This document shows positions 13,031 through 26,073 of a stretch of DNA of 64,000 nt, in pieces. The stretch is from positions 3,844,001 through 3,908,000 of the forward strand of contig JANUWF010001491.1 in assembly GCA_026120185.1 (NCBI GenBank), read 5' to 3'. The notes beneath the pieces are model-generated. The model saw nothing but the letters and a program-made list of their open reading frames with translations. It ran no database searches and was not told the DNA's origin. A program made the translations under genes and the position numbers. The DNA is from Voacanga thouarsii. Lineage: Eukaryota; Streptophyta; Magnoliopsida; Gentianales; Apocynaceae. The stretch's first letter is position 1; every line of letters begins with the position of its first letter.

Positions 13031-14478
13031 ACAAGGATTTAACCGTTCAACGATTCGTTGATAAACATTGATTGCACTCCGCTGCAGCCAGCCACGCGAT
13101 TTATTAGGGGTAAAAATGCTCAGCTTTCTTCATTTTGTGGACGCTGGAATGGTAAATGTCGACCATAATGTGGCAGCTTTATGGGAAGTTATTCCAGAGC
13201 TTCTTATTCTTCTTCAACTCGATAATTGTGTACTTCAATGCTAACAATCTTAGAAATTCAGTGTAACTTTTTCTATTCTAGATTTCCTTAAGACCACTAC
13301 CTGTACAGATTAGTTATAAAATGCTTGTCACTTCAAGAAATTTGTAATGTTACCCAGGGATTTGACTTTGTTTGCCTAATGGTAGTTACATTTCTCCATT
13401 TCTATTTTTTCCGAAAATGGATCTATATTAATATATAAATTGATTTCTAATGGCATTTAGAGTTATATTCAAATATATATGAATCGAGTTTTAAATTCGA
13501 GTTCAAACATAAATGAATATTATTCTAGTTTGTTTGTTTATTATTCGAATTTGTGTTAAGTTTGTTCGATTATTATTTAATAATATTTGACTTTGTTTAA
13601 TTTTAAATTTACAAAATTTAAATAATTTTTGAGTTTAAATTGTTTGAATTCATTTATTTTATATTTTATATTTTATATTTTACAAAAATAATAATTTAAA
13701 ATTTAAATAAAATAATTAAATATTATAATATTAAATAAATAAAATATAATAATACAGTTAATCTTAATATTATAATATAAAATTTATTAAAAATAAATTT
13801 TATTAATTGAATTTATAAATATATAATATATAAATATATAAATATATAATATATTTATTAACATGTTCAATACTATTCGTTTATTAATTGAATTTAATAT
13901 TTTATTTAAATTTATTCCTTTAATAAAGGAATGAACCTTATTCAAATCGAACCGATTCAAATCAACTTTTGTAAAAATGATCACTTTGTTTATAACTCTA
14001 ACACTATTTCCGTCCTAAATATAATTAACTTATTTATTATTTTAAATTATTTTAAAAATTTTAATATTTTTTTTAAAAAAATTTACTAAATAATTTATTA
14101 TAAAATAATTAATATACTATATATATATATTATTTATATATATTTAAATTTAATATAAAATATTATAAATAAAATTTACATATTTTTTATTTTTATTATA
14201 TTATATTATTATTATTATTATATTTTAATTTTTATATCTTAATTTTAGTTAGAAAGAAGAGTAATGTCTAACACATATTGAAGCGCAAACGATTTCATCA
14301 TCACGTGCTTTTTACATAAACTACTACTGAATACATCCATTATTCATGCTATGTACATAAGTCTCATAAGTATGACTCAGGTTTTGAAGTGGTAGTACAA
14401 CGAGAAACATAAAACTAGGATACTGCGACTGAGATGGAGACTGGTCACAGCAGCGGCCGGAGGGACTTGTTTCCCCAG
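13031..14478. other. Cyclin 3' UTR, then very AT-rich spacer
   Basis: About 13031-13400 is ordinary 3' UTR-like sequence. From about 13480 to 14240 composition falls to long A/T runs with repeated ATATTATA and AAATTTAA blocks and no coding signal. The last 240 bp should be the 3' UTR of the minus-strand propeller gene, since the two genes converge. Confidence 0.5.
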
Positions 14479-16613
14479 TCAATGAGCACATTGAGGCTTG
14501 GCTGATTCTCTACGAACATTTCTGGGGCTTATACTTAGCCAGTGGCAGTCCTCAAAAGAACAATCTGAACCACCATTAGGCCATTCAACATTAAGAGCTC
14601 TCAAGAATCTTGGTCCCCATGTGGGGGTCCCATCTTCGTAGGAATTATGAGTCAGCCTACGAATTCCGGAGCCGTCCGATCTGATCACAAAGATGTCACC
14701 GTATGGCTGATAATGATGGGGATTTGATATTGGCTCAGCGGACACTCCAGCGTAGTCCGAGGTGAACACTATATACTTCCCGTCCGGGCTGAACCAGGGG
14801 TGGTTGGTCCGCCCGGCTGAACCACTTTGGACCAACTTATGGAGACCGGTTCCGTTCGGATGTACCATAACAATTCAAAACTACCCGAACCCGGATTTTC
14901 TCTATCAGATGCAAACACTATCCACTCACCATCCGGGGACCAATTACACATTGTGTCTGACCATGGACCATCAGTGAGCCTATAAAGCCCACCAGTCTCT
15001 CCCTCCAAAGCATCCATTATGTACAAGTTTTTATGCCCAGATCGACCCGACCGAAACACGATCCATTTTCCGTCAGGTGAAGGTGAAGGAAATGCGTTGT
15101 TTTCGCCTCCAATGGTCAATTGTTTATAACTCAATTTCTCATCATCCACATCAATTGAGATTACGTCAACTCTTGTGCTTTCATTTGCAAATGTGGGCCC
15201 CGTACTTGTGTAGACTATTCCCTTTCTTTTGGGATCCCAAGCCGTTGAGAACGCAGTTCTCTCAAATACTTGACGCAATCCCGACCCGTCAGTGTTTATT
15301 ACATAAACACCCGGGAATTTGACGTAAACAATCCGGTCTCCACTTGGTGAAAAAGAAGGAAAGGATCCATCAATCCGGAAAATGGTAACATCGGGTAATG
15401 GGCTTTTAAGATTCTCGAGCACCAAATCAGAACTCTTCGGCCCATTGGTTGCTCCCCTGCATTTGTGGTACCCGATCCGTCCTGAATCTGAAGAGATAAA
15501 TGGATTTAAATGATGGGCATGTGGAGAAATGGGTCGGGTTAGTTCTACAAATTGCTTCGAAACGACGTCAAATAGCTCTATATGCCGAAATTCTGAATCG
15601 GCTCTTCTAGTTGCCACTGCAATGAAGCTCTTATTAGCTACCGAAGCTGCAGGTGTGAACGCATGGAGACCCGGCGGGGTGACTCGCCGAGTCACAACCG
15701 AGTCAAAGCTGACTTTATCATTCTTTGGGAGAGTGGCACTGTATACACTCCACCATCCATCATCACTCATGCGGTGGAAGTAAAGAGTAGAATCGTCAGC
15801 CCATGTGGGCCAGCCACCGTGCTCAATGACCTTAAATCGTTTTGAACCGTCCCGAGTCAAGAACACGTATATATCCGTACGGAGTTCCTCAACCTCACCA
15901 CCCCAACCCTTCTCCCCATAAGACGACACCGCCGTCCACACCCCCGACGGGGACACGGCGGGGCTGAAATCAGCTATTCCATACGGCGTCAGCCTTGTAC
16001 TCATCCCCGTCTTCAAATGAGTCGAGTAGACAGCTGTCCAACTCGTTCTAGGCACTCCTGAGTCCTCATGGGTCGACACGTATACCAAATTCTCACCCAC
16101 CAACGTCGGTCTATCCTTCATGGATACTCGTCGATTCGATTGCTCCAAGCCCACGAGCGGCACCTGGACACGCTCAAACTCAGCCCGATTCAACTCACTC
16201 CGAATTTCCTCAAGAATTGATCTTGATCCGGTGGGGTCAGGCGTACGATAATAGAGTGAATCAAGATATATCTTCGAAGTCCCATTTCTCTCCGTAACAT
16301 AGATGAGATGAATCGGTGGGATAACAGAGCTGAGGCTGTGAGCAGGTACGATGGAGAGCTCGGAAAGTGATGTGGGCGAGGGGAAATGGCCGTTGAAATT
16401 AACGGAAATTCCATCGGTGAGCCGAAGTTCGTTGGACGTTGAAGGTTGGTCCCCAAGAGGAAGGGTAAAGATGTCAAAATCATAGCTTGATCTTCCTAGA
16501 GTAGCGAAGACTATGCTGGTGCGAGCGTTGGGCTCCTCGTGGTCTGCAATTACATGGAATAGTGAAGCTGGTACTACAGCGCAGAGAAAGAAGAAGTAGT
16601 GATAAGCCTTCAT
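14479..16613 (-). CDS. Secreted TolB/DPP6-N-like beta-propeller protein, single exon, frameshifted near the C-terminus
   Basis: The function of this plant family is not established; the fold is a PD40/TolB-type beta-propeller. From the ATG at 16613 a hydrophobic segment (residues 4-23, FFFLCAVVPASLF) looks like a signal peptide, suggesting a secretory-pathway protein. Repeated blades follow, such as SPDGKWIVFRSG, SPDGEWIVFASD and SPDGKYIVFTSD, with partner strands such as NLYIMD and DIFVIRSDGSG. The gene is intronless. The frame breaks at 14869-14871: after SGSFEL two bases stand where a codon is expected, so the long frame ends after 614 residues with an unrelated tail. The -1 frame continues the propeller from 14868 (MVHPNGTG) to the stop at 14479. 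An intact protein would be about 711 residues, similar to Arabidopsis DPP6 N-terminal-like proteins as I recall them. This is either a recent pseudogene, a truncated allele or a one-base sequence error. Confidence 0.85.
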
Positions 16614-19600
16614 TTGTAGCCCGTAAATTTAACAGAGATTTTCTGTTCTCCCACCTTACTCAATGGAGTGAAGGGTGGTTTTCTTCCGATAATGTGTTTC
16701 TGGATTTTGATTGCGTAAGGGATGATGCTAGTGGACGTGAGGTGGAATCCAGAAAGTGGATATGGTTTACGTGGCAGTATTTTGTAATAAAATAATAGGA
16801 TACTGATAATGGGTGAAGATTGATGCTGAGAAGCCTTAATTTGGGAGTTAAAAAAAAAAAAAAAGGAGAAAAGAAGGGAAGGGACTTTGGCAGCATTTTG
16901 TAAAAAGAAAGGAAGAGAAATGGATAAGGAAGAGAAATGAGACAATTCCTGTAGCCAGAATTGTTTCTCCTGGGGAGAAACGGAAAGAAAGAGAAATGGC
17001 TCTCAAGTAACTTTTTTTAATGACAAATTTACTCTTACGTTGACAGTTTATAAATTTTATTACCTTTAATGACTTCTTTGAAATAAAAACCCTCCCTCCT
17101 TTCCTTCTCTGGTTTAGGAGGCATAGCTCCCGCCACCTCCTCTCTCCTGCCATCTCCACCCTTGCTTCACAACTCTACAAAATCAACGGTTTTTTTCCAA
17201 AATCAGGTAATTTTACGACTTCAAGAGCCAACTTCGAGGGCCAAAATCAATGGCTTATGATTTTTAATAATAAATTTAGGTCTAATTAATCTTTGTATTT
17301 CATGTGTTCTTAACTTTTTTAGCTTCAAAATGGGTTTTGATGATTAAGTTGTTTAAGCTTATTTAGCCAAAGATTTAGGCGTATGTCTTTTAGCTGGAGT
17401 GGAGTATGATTCAGTTGTTTAAGGTTATTTAGCAAAATGTCTGTTTCTTTCTTTATTTCTTGAAATCTCTCTTTGTTCGTTTGGGATGGAGATGAAGATA
17501 TATCTGTCAGTTTCATAATCTTTTAGCAAACTTAACAAAGCCGAGAGGCTTAAGCAGCAGAATCCAGTATTTAGCTATTTGCTTGGTGATTTTGCTTAGA
17601 ATTTGAGTTCATTGTGGATTAATGGGTTTCATTTCTTGAAAAGAAAATTGAAGTTCTGAATCTTTCACCCCACTGTGAACAAGTAAAAGAGAAATTTATT
17701 AATGTCACTTTCCTTCTCAAAGTTAGTGTCTTTTTGTCCCAATTAAGGGATTGGAGCTTTCCTTTTTGTAATATTGAGGCATGAATTTGGCTCCTTTACC
17801 TTTTGGCAAGATCAGTGAACTGTGTTCAAGCAATGGTGCATACCCAGTATAGATCAGACGCGACTAAAGTTCATGTGTCTTTAGCGATACTTAGTTGCCA
17901 TTGAGATCTTGTTCTGTTGCTGGGTAATATCATAAGCAATTACTTTGTGTCACATACGCATACATTGCTGACATACTCATATGTGCCAGGGATATAATTT
18001 CCAGACCAAATAGTATTGTTATCAATTGGTTGAGCTAAAGCTCAAGACAAAGAGGTAATGTTCTTTAGTTTGAGTAGAAGTGCATAGAGTAGAAAGGGTT
18101 TTAGGTTTCCTCTTTCTGAACAAATGATTGAGATGATGATGTCTTGGTGCCATTGAGCCTCCGACCTGAAGTAAGAATTTGGTTGTGTAAGTTAAGTAAT
18201 TATGAGGTCGGGGAGTATTTTTAGCTTTCATAAGCTTAAAACACATTGCATGTGCAGAAGCACTTAAGATTTTTGCATGGAGATTACATAAGAAGGAGAT
18301 TCCTTCTCTTGAGGTAAAAATTGACAGCAATATAATTGTTTCATATTGTAGTATAGTGTTCTCTGATTCACTCACACAAGAAGTGTGCTGTCACAAGGGA
18401 TATATTAAAATTAAAAAAAAAAATTAGTGCTGCTCCATAAACAACTAAAATAAAATAAAAATAGCGCCCATGTATTTGTTTTTCATTTTTGAGCTCTCGA
18501 TATAATTGTCCTACTTTACTTCTCAATATGTCCCTTGAAGTATTTCATTTGTTTTCATTGTAATTGGTTCTTTCTTGTGCTTCATGGCGCTCTTAGTAAG
18601 TTCATTTTGCTTGTCTTTACTTCTCAATATTTCATCAATAAATGAGGATTCCAAATACCTTCTGGACCCAGGTGTTCAAGGCAACGGATGAAGTAGCTTT
18701 TCTTGAGAAGATTTGTAGACCATAGTTAAAAAAGCTATTGGCTTGGTAATGAATGCCTCTCTAATAAGTATGTTCTGTTTTCATTTGAGCAGGTTCTTTG
18801 GCATATCTGTACAATGCTAAGCCTTCTTTAGAGGATTGCTAAGGGCTTTTCAGTGACTAAGTCAATGGTAATACAATGCTGCCCTTTTCCTTTGCTTTGC
18901 AGTTAGTTGACCATCCATTTTTAGCTTGAAACTGCTACATACTATTTGCCATGATGTTAAGGATACTAACAGGTATCCTCTAAATCCTGTTTGCCTGTGA
19001 ACATAAATCAATAAATCTCTTTTTAACCCTTAAAAGGTGTGAACATTATTTTTTATTCATGCAGGTAGGAAATTTGTAACTTTAGAGATAAAAATCAGTC
19101 TCTTGGAATGAGAAGACACAAATAAGCTTCATATAGATGATATATTCATACTTTGTTTGGAACCTTTCCCCTCTTGTTTCTTGCTTTTCTGCATTCAATT
19201 TTGTGTTTGTGTGGGGCTATAACTGGCATTTCTTGTTTGGACGAGAAGGATATTCAAAACCATATCTGATTTGGAGTGTTCAAAAAAATAGCAGATCTAC
19301 CTAGTTTAACTACTTAAATGCAGTAGATTTGGTGTTATTGCTATCTGTTACTCTCCGTAAGAGAGCTATCCCCAACAGTAGTCTCTCACAGGTTTGGGGC
19401 TTCACTAAAAAATCATCAATTGTTTTCATCGTTGATTAATTTGTATATCAATCATGTACAAGAAATCACCAATTTCTCGAAGTTCATTATGGTGGAAAAT
19501 CCCAACATATCATCAAGTGATTGCAAAAGTAGATTCATCTGTTCAGTGTTGCTTCATTAGATACAAGACTAGTATTTGTGGGTTTGTCTATATGTGCCTC

Positions 19601-20583
19601 TTGTGCATATGAGGCTTATGTGGTGATTCACTTCATGAATGTCTGCGCTTTTATGTTTTTGGAGTCAATATGCATAATAAGAAAATTGTTGTAAAATGGA
19701 AATTTCTCTGAATGTTTTTGGGCCTTTTCAAAGTGGAGACTCTTGGAAATAATAGGATTATATCTTGTAGTGTATTTACCCACCAAATGCTAGCTATATC
19801 TTAAAAGAAATGAATGCTTCTGTACGCAGGGCCAGTATGCTTATGGTGGTTACTGAGATAGTGCAAGGATAAGGAAGTTACTGCAGAACTTGGTAGAGCG
19901 AAAATACATGCCGGAAAATCTGAGGAATGTATCATCTAAATCCTTCTATAAATTTAAGGAATGTTGTTTGCTCTGGTTTCCTTTGTTTCACATTAAGACT
20001 AGCTGCTGCAAATTTCTTCATTTGCTTACCAAATCTAAAATTTAATAGGTTGTCCTCAACCATGTAAAACAAGAGTTTAGTACAATTGTCACGGCTTGAG
20101 TGGTTGAATATGTGTTCTTTCCTTGGCTAACAGATACTGGCTCCAGCTTTCTTTTTGTTTTTGGTTAATTAATCATCTAAATCTAAATTATGATGGATTT
20201 TATAATTCCATTGAAAAGCTGTTCTGAAGAAAAAAAGGTACAACATGTTTTGCTATGAGGGTTTTAAGGACTACGCATTGTAGTCCATTGGTAACGTGGG
20301 ATTCTTCACTCTATGCATTCTGCAATTTTGACTCCTTATCACGGCAGTTGGTGGCTAAAATGTGCAGATTCCACCAAGCTTCCCCTACGATTGCAATGAA
20401 AGCCAGGTCCAGCATTATATTTCAAATGTTCCATACCTTCAATTTTATTTATAAACTCCCAAAGGGTATTTTGGTAAATAGAGAATAATTTTTTCTTTTC
20501 TTTCCAAACTCTCAAATGACAAAAAGAGGTTTTTTTTTCTCTCTCCTAAACTCCCAAAAAATTTAGATATAAATAACTTCTCT
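16614..20583. other. About 4 kb without a recognisable gene
   Basis: The first few hundred bases are the upstream region of the minus-strand propeller gene. CT-rich sequence at 17090-17210 followed by AGGTAATT resembles a 5' UTR and donor site on the + strand. A short stretch after a CGCAG acceptor-like site at about 19830 can be read as KLLQNLVERKYMPENLRN, but no adjoining exon was found. The T/G-rich, moderately structured composition of 17.2-20.2 kb looks like introns or a noncoding transcript. No transposon ends were recognised. Confidence 0.35.
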
Positions 20584-20597
20584 TTTTTTCTCTACTA
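20584..20597. repeat. RTE target-site duplication, left copy
   Basis: TTTTTTCTCTACTA, identical to 23851-23864. The match can be extended upstream if one extra T in the T-run is allowed. Confidence 0.9.
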
Positions 20598-23500
20598 CAA
20601 CAACAACAGTAGCAACAAACTAAGCCTTAATCCCAAGTAACTTGGGGTCGGCTACATGAACCAACGTCAAGCAACGTGTGGTCATCCACATGAATCCTCT
20701 CTCGCCACTTTCTTCTATCGAACGTTATACTTTCATCCAAATCTAACAAAGACATATCTCTCTTAATTACCTCTATCCATGTCGTTTTAGGCCTACCTCT
20801 ACCTTTCCCTCTGTCTAACCTATCTTGCATCACTCTCTCCATCGCCCTAACAGGAGTATCCCTCGGTCTTCTCTGAACGTGTCCAAACCAACGCAGACGA
20901 CTTTCTCTAATCTTTTCCTCAATAGATGCCACACCCACATTTTCCCTAATGATCTCATTTCTAACTCTATCCTTCTTAGTATATCCATACATCCATCGTA
21001 ACATACGCATCTCAGCTACTTTTATTTTTTGAATATGACACCTTTTAGCTGCCCAACATTCCGTACCATATAACAAAGCGGTCGTTCGACTGCCTTGTAA
21101 AACTTTCCCTTTAAATTCAATGGTGCATTACGATCACAAAGAATACCAGTCGCACTCCTCCATTTCAACCAACCCACCTTAACTCGATGTACAATGTCGC
21201 TATCGAGCTCTCCGTCTTTCTGAATAATAGATCTTAGATAGCGAAAACAATCAGCTAACGGTATATCTCTACCTTCCAAAGTTACATTCCGGGCTATGTT
21301 TCTGCTACCACTAAACTTGCATCCCATATATTCTGTTTTACTCCTACTAATTCTGAAACCCTTAGATTCCAATGTCTACCGCCATAACTCCAATTTAGCA
21401 TTTACACCGGCTCTAGTCGCATAAATTAATACAATATCATCTGCAAACAACATACACCATGGCACAGCCTCTTGTATAGCGCAGGTCAACTCATCCATAA
21501 CGGCTGCAAAGAGGAAAGGGCTAAGCGCTGATCCTTGATGCACCCCGATATTAATAGGGAATTCTGCAGTCACTCCGGCGCCAGTCCTTACACTTGTACA
21601 TGCTCTCTCGTACATATCTTTAATGAGAGTAATATACTTTATTGATACACCTTTCTTGGTCAGCACCCACCAAACTACTTCTCTAGGAACTCTGTCATAG
21701 GCTTTTTCCAGGTCAATAAATACCATATGTAAATCTTTCTTTCTTTCCCTATGATATTCAATCATCTGCCATAATAAATGAATTGCCTCCGTAGTGGAAC
21801 GCCCAGGCATAAAACCAAACTGATTATCTGAAATTTGTATAATGCCCCGTAATCTCTGTTCAATCACTCTCTCCCAAAGCTTCATAGTATGACTCATGAG
21901 TTTAATCCCACGGTAATTGGCACAATCTTGGACATCTCCTTTATTCTTGTACAGAGGAATCAGAGTACTCTTCCTCCACTCTGTAGGTATCCTATTAACT
22001 TTATATATCTTGTTGAACAGACTTGTCAGCCACGTAATACCTATATCTCCTAAACACTTCCAAACCTCGATCGGTATACCATCCGGTCCTACAACTTTTT
22101 TTGGACTCATCCTTTTAAGGGCATCACGGACTTCATGCTTCTGAATACGACGAATCCATGCACGGTTAACCTCTTTGTTCGAAAGCGCCAGGCTACCTAT
22201 ACTCGGAACTTGGACTTAACTCCCGTTGAATAACTTATCAAAATATGATCTCCATCTCTCCTTTATTTCTTCATCCTTAACTAAAACATTGTGGTTTTCG
22301 TCCTTTACACATTTCACTACACCTATATCCCTCGTCTTCTTCTCCTTGTAACGCGCCAGTCTATATATATTCTTCTCTCCGTCTTTGGTATCTAACTTTT
22401 CATATAAATCCTTGTAAACTATGGCTCTTGCGTTTCTGACAGCTTCTTTAGTTTTTCTTCTCGCGACCTTGTATTTCTCAAAATTTTCATCACTCCTACA
22501 CCTTCCTAAGTTTCTATAGCACTCTCTTTTACTCCTTACGGCTTCTTTCACTTCGTTGTTCCACCACGACACATTCTTGTTAAGAGGTATTTTTCCTTTA
22601 GATTCCCCAAGCACTTCATTAGCTACTGTCCTAATACATTGAGTCATCTTTCTGCACATAGTATCTGGATCCGAATCCATATCAGAAGACCAATTATCCG
22701 CCTCAACTACCTTATTGACAAAGGCTATTCTTTCATCCCTCTGAAGCCTCCACCACCTAATCCTAGGGTCAACTCGAAAATTCTGCTGCTTACTCTTTTT
22801 CCTAAAATTAAAATCGAAGACCAACAGCCTGTGTTGCGTAACTACACTCTTACCTAGAATAATTTTACAATTCGTACACCCACTACGAAACCTACGCCTC
22901 ATAATAAAGAAATCTATCTGACTGGCATTTAACCCGCTTCTAAAGGTCACTAAGTGAGAATATCTCTTCTTAAACCAAGTATTTGCTATGGTCAAATCAT
23001 AGGCCAAGGCAAAATCAAGAATAGCAGTTCCTGCTTCGTTTTTAGCTCCAAAACCCTGACCTCCATGAACACTCTCAAACCCGCTCTTATCAGTACCTAC
23101 ATGTCCGTTTAGATCACCACCAATGAAAAGCTTTTCTACACACGGTACACTCTGGACAATCTCATCTAAATCATCCCAGAACTGTTGCCTAACCGAATCA
23201 TCGAGTCTTACTTGCGGCGCATACGCACTAATAACAATAATAATCTCGCCGCCAATCATGATCTTGATGCTCAAAATCCTATCACTCTTCCTCTGTACTT
23301 CAACCACATCATCAATAAACTTACGATCAATAATAATCTCGACTCCATTTCTATTTCTAACTCTACCTGAATACCAAAGCTTATAACCCCATGGAGCGAC
23401 TACTCTCGCCTTCTCACCTACCCACTTGGTTTCCTGAAGACACAAAATGCTAATCTTTCTCCTCCGCATTACCTCAACTTGCTCTGTCAATCTACCGGTC

Positions 23501-23850
23501 AAAGATCCTATATTCGATGTAACTAGACGAATCATATCCCTGTAGACTGTCTTTTTTACCCTACACTCTTGCATATTTGACACCGCATCCGGAAACCGAC
23601 ACGGCGCGTTGCTTCCGGGCAACGACCTAGCAACCCTCGCATATTTATCACTACACCAGGGTCTAGGAAGTGCAGCTCGTTGCTGAGTAGGGAACGCCCC
23701 CACGAAGTCAATCGATTGGTTCATGTCATAGATGTGATTATGTTTTACGCTGGTCGTCACAAGCCTACCGCAACTCTCCTCCTTTATCCGGGCTTGAGAT
23801 CGACAATGAACACCGCAGACAAAACCCGTGGAGCTCACAGGCGGAGTTTC
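20598..23850 (-). mobile_element. RTE-clade LINE (non-LTR retrotransposon), nearly full length
   Basis: The element reads on the minus strand from 23850 to 20598, about 3.25 kb, the usual size of plant RTE elements. A perfect 14-bp duplication TTTTTTCTCTACTA flanks it (20584-20597 and 23851-23864). It has one endonuclease-reverse transcriptase ORF and almost no 3' UTR. The 3' end reads CAAGTTACTTGGGATTAAGG and then a short (TTG)n-like tail, the kind of simple 3' repeat RTE elements carry instead of poly(A). The GGGGTCGGCTACATGAACC block near 20644-20662 is a familiar plant RTE 3' motif, also found at the 3' end of Au-type SINEs that borrow RTE machinery. Confidence 0.92.
20627..23838 (-). pseudogene. 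RTE endonuclease-reverse transcriptase polyprotein, broken
   Basis: The intact protein would nick target DNA and copy element RNA onto it. The apurinic-type endonuclease domain occupies roughly 22850-23530, with CLQETKW (catalytic Glu), GGDLNGHVG, SQIDFF and QHRLLVFD. A linker follows, then reverse transcriptase from about 22130, with VGPDGIPIEVW, LIPLYKNKG, FMPGRSTTEAIHLL, MVFIDLEKAYDRVPREV, HQGSALSPFLFA and the catalytic FADDIVLI near 21430. The C-terminal region includes RMLRWMYG and [12 protein letters not shown]. Lesions: an in-frame TAA at about 22216, an in-frame TAG at about 21376 just after the catalytic motif, and a frameshift near 21075. With only three lesions in over 1000 codons this is a fairly young dead copy. 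Confidence 0.92.
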
Positions 23851-23864
23851 TTTTTTCTCTACTA
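23851..23864. repeat. RTE target-site duplication, right copy
   Basis: TTTTTTCTCTACTA, the partner of 20584-20597. It marks the 5' end of the minus-strand LINE at 23850, showing little or no 5' truncation. Confidence 0.9.
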
Positions 23865-24163
23865 ATTTAAAATTTTTCTTCTTTTCTTTTCTCTCCTAAA
23901 CTCACAAATTAAGGTATAATATTATAACTTTTTTAAAAAATAAATAAAAATAAAAATTTAAAATATATTTTATAATACCTTTATGAAAAAATTATATAAA
24001 ACTTATAATATATAATACATTGTTGGAGAATATCTATTTTAAATTTATAAATAAGATGCTGATGTTATGTGGTATTTGGACAAGAGATATTTTTTTAACA
24101 GTTAATATATTTTATAATATATATAGTACATATTATATTATATATAATATAATCTATACAAAA

Positions 24164-24168
<5 letters not shown>

Positions 24169-24202
<34 letters not shown>
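24169..24202. repeat. TA microsatellite
   Basis: Uninterrupted TA dinucleotides, about 17 units. Confidence 0.95.
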
Positions 24203-24205
<3 letters not shown>

Positions 24206-25377
24206 CTATTTCTCTCTATCAAATCTCTAACCTTTCCCGCGTTTGTATGCTGAGCTTGGTCAGATCCGAATTTCGGCTTTAACCAAAGTTTTTTGTCTTT
24301 GTTCTTTTTTTTTTTTTTTTCACTCTATTTTCATCCACAAGCCATGACAATCTTCTTTTTAAGTCTTGTTTATCAAAATCCCAAACCCTTTGGCCTGACT
24401 TCTCTTTCGATCTGCTTAGATTAAGGTTCGATCCTCTATTTCTTCGAAATTTATTTTTTATTTATTGAGTTGTGCTATTTCTTCTTTTGTCATTTTATTC
24501 TTAAGTAGTTTACAATGATGTTGATACCTCAATGGCCTTTTATATTGCTGCATATAGAATTATGTGAGATTGAGTTGGTCATGTCATTGTTATTTGAAGA
24601 TAGCGATAGAGAAATTAGGAGGTTGATTGTTATGTGTTTATTTTATTTTTTTTGGTATTGTACTGTATTTATAAAAGGTTTCAGAGTGTGATATCTTCTT
24701 GTTTCTAATGATCCATCTATGTAATTTTATTTCTCTTTAAATAAATAAAATTATTTAGAAAAAATCTATTTCTATAATATATAATATATTAAAAATAAAC
24801 TTTCCCACGATTCTTTTCTCTACCTTTCTCCCCATCTGCAACAGTCTTCGTCTTCTTCCTTGCGTTTTGAAAGGCCTGGCCAGATTCCAGAGCTCTGATT
24901 CTGGCCAAAACTATTGCCTTTTTGTGGTTTTGGTGGCCATACCCATCTTTTGTTCCTCAAATCACATCTAACTTTCTTGCTTGCTTTCGCAGTAGCAGTT
25001 CACGACCCAATGGCATGGGATTGTTACAGATCTTCATCTTTCAGCATCGATCATTTCTCCTTCAATTAAACTCACCTCGTGTTGGACTCCTTCTTTGAAT
25101 CTCTCTCTTTTCCCAAGTGATGTTGAGAACCATTGATATGCCCATGGTTCTTCTCCATTGCTGTTCACGGATCTGGTGGAGTTTGGAGTCCATGCTTTGA
25201 TCTTTGTGGACGGCGACCAGAAAGCTTGTGGTATGCTATTGTGTGTTTGTTTTCTTATTCGTATTATTATCTTTATTTCTTTGTACTCTAATACCTGGGG
25301 TGTAATTTTTATCCGTTACCTATGACTTTTACTGTATATGTAACTTTTATTATTATGAATATATTTCACTTATTTAG

Positions 25378-25380
<3 letters not shown>

Positions 25381-25418
<38 letters not shown>
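25381..25418. repeat. TA microsatellite
   Basis: Uninterrupted TA dinucleotides, about 19 units. Confidence 0.95.
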
Positions 25419-25420
<2 letters not shown>

Positions 25421-26073
25421 GTATCAAATATGCAAATATACTGTAAAATTTATACACGTGCATACTTGAGCGCTGCTTTGATAATGGCTCCTGCCAAAGT
25501 GGAAAATAAATAAATCAAATGTTTATCAATTCTTATCTGTTACTGGAGGGAAGGATGGAAAGAAAATTGAAAGGTGGATATTGAGGACAAGGTCAATTAT
25601 TTTGGCCACACATCAGTAATGACTTTTTTTTTTAAAAAAAAAAAACTGATTTGTGATGTGATTTTTGTTTGGCCATTTTTCAATTAGGCGAAAAGAGATA
25701 AATGGACTTTTCTTTTTTCCTTCTGTTTTATTTTTTGTTGGTTTTCTTTTGGGTAGATTTTTATGAATTATTAAGTTACCATTGAAAAATGTTAAAGTAC
25801 GAAGTTGCATAAAAGGTTAACGATCTAACGGTATGATAGGTGATACATTTATGAATGAAATTAATACATTCTTTATTAGATTGACTTTAATAATTTTAAA
25901 TCAAATTAATTGAATTAAAATATACAATTCTTTTGAAGAGAGATAAATGTAATTTTATTTTGGGAATATAAATATATTATATGAGATGCTTAAATTTAAT
26001 TGTGGTAAAAGTAATAACTCAATCAATAACAAACATTGGTGTATTCTTTCCCCCAAAAAATAATTAAAAAATA

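Larger units (their letters stand above)
23865..26073. other. AT-rich intergenic region
   Basis: No supported gene. It holds two TA microsatellites and two CT-rich stretches (about 24230-24420 and 24800-25130) that resemble 5' UTR or noncoding transcript sequence. Short ORFs here translate repeats such as alternating Ile-Tyr. Confidence 0.4.

Noticed and set aside
13480..14240. Matrix-attachment or centromere-like AT block
   Set aside because: Strong AT bias alone does not support either; no tandem satellite unit was found.
16848..17159. 103-aa minus-strand ORF upstream of the propeller gene
   Set aside because: Low-complexity Phe/Ser/Lys-rich translation of poly-A/T and purine-rich DNA, with no domain signal or codon structure.
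20255..20488. 77-aa + strand ORF beside the LINE
   Set aside because: No motif, no splice context and no homology I recognise; expected by chance at this composition.
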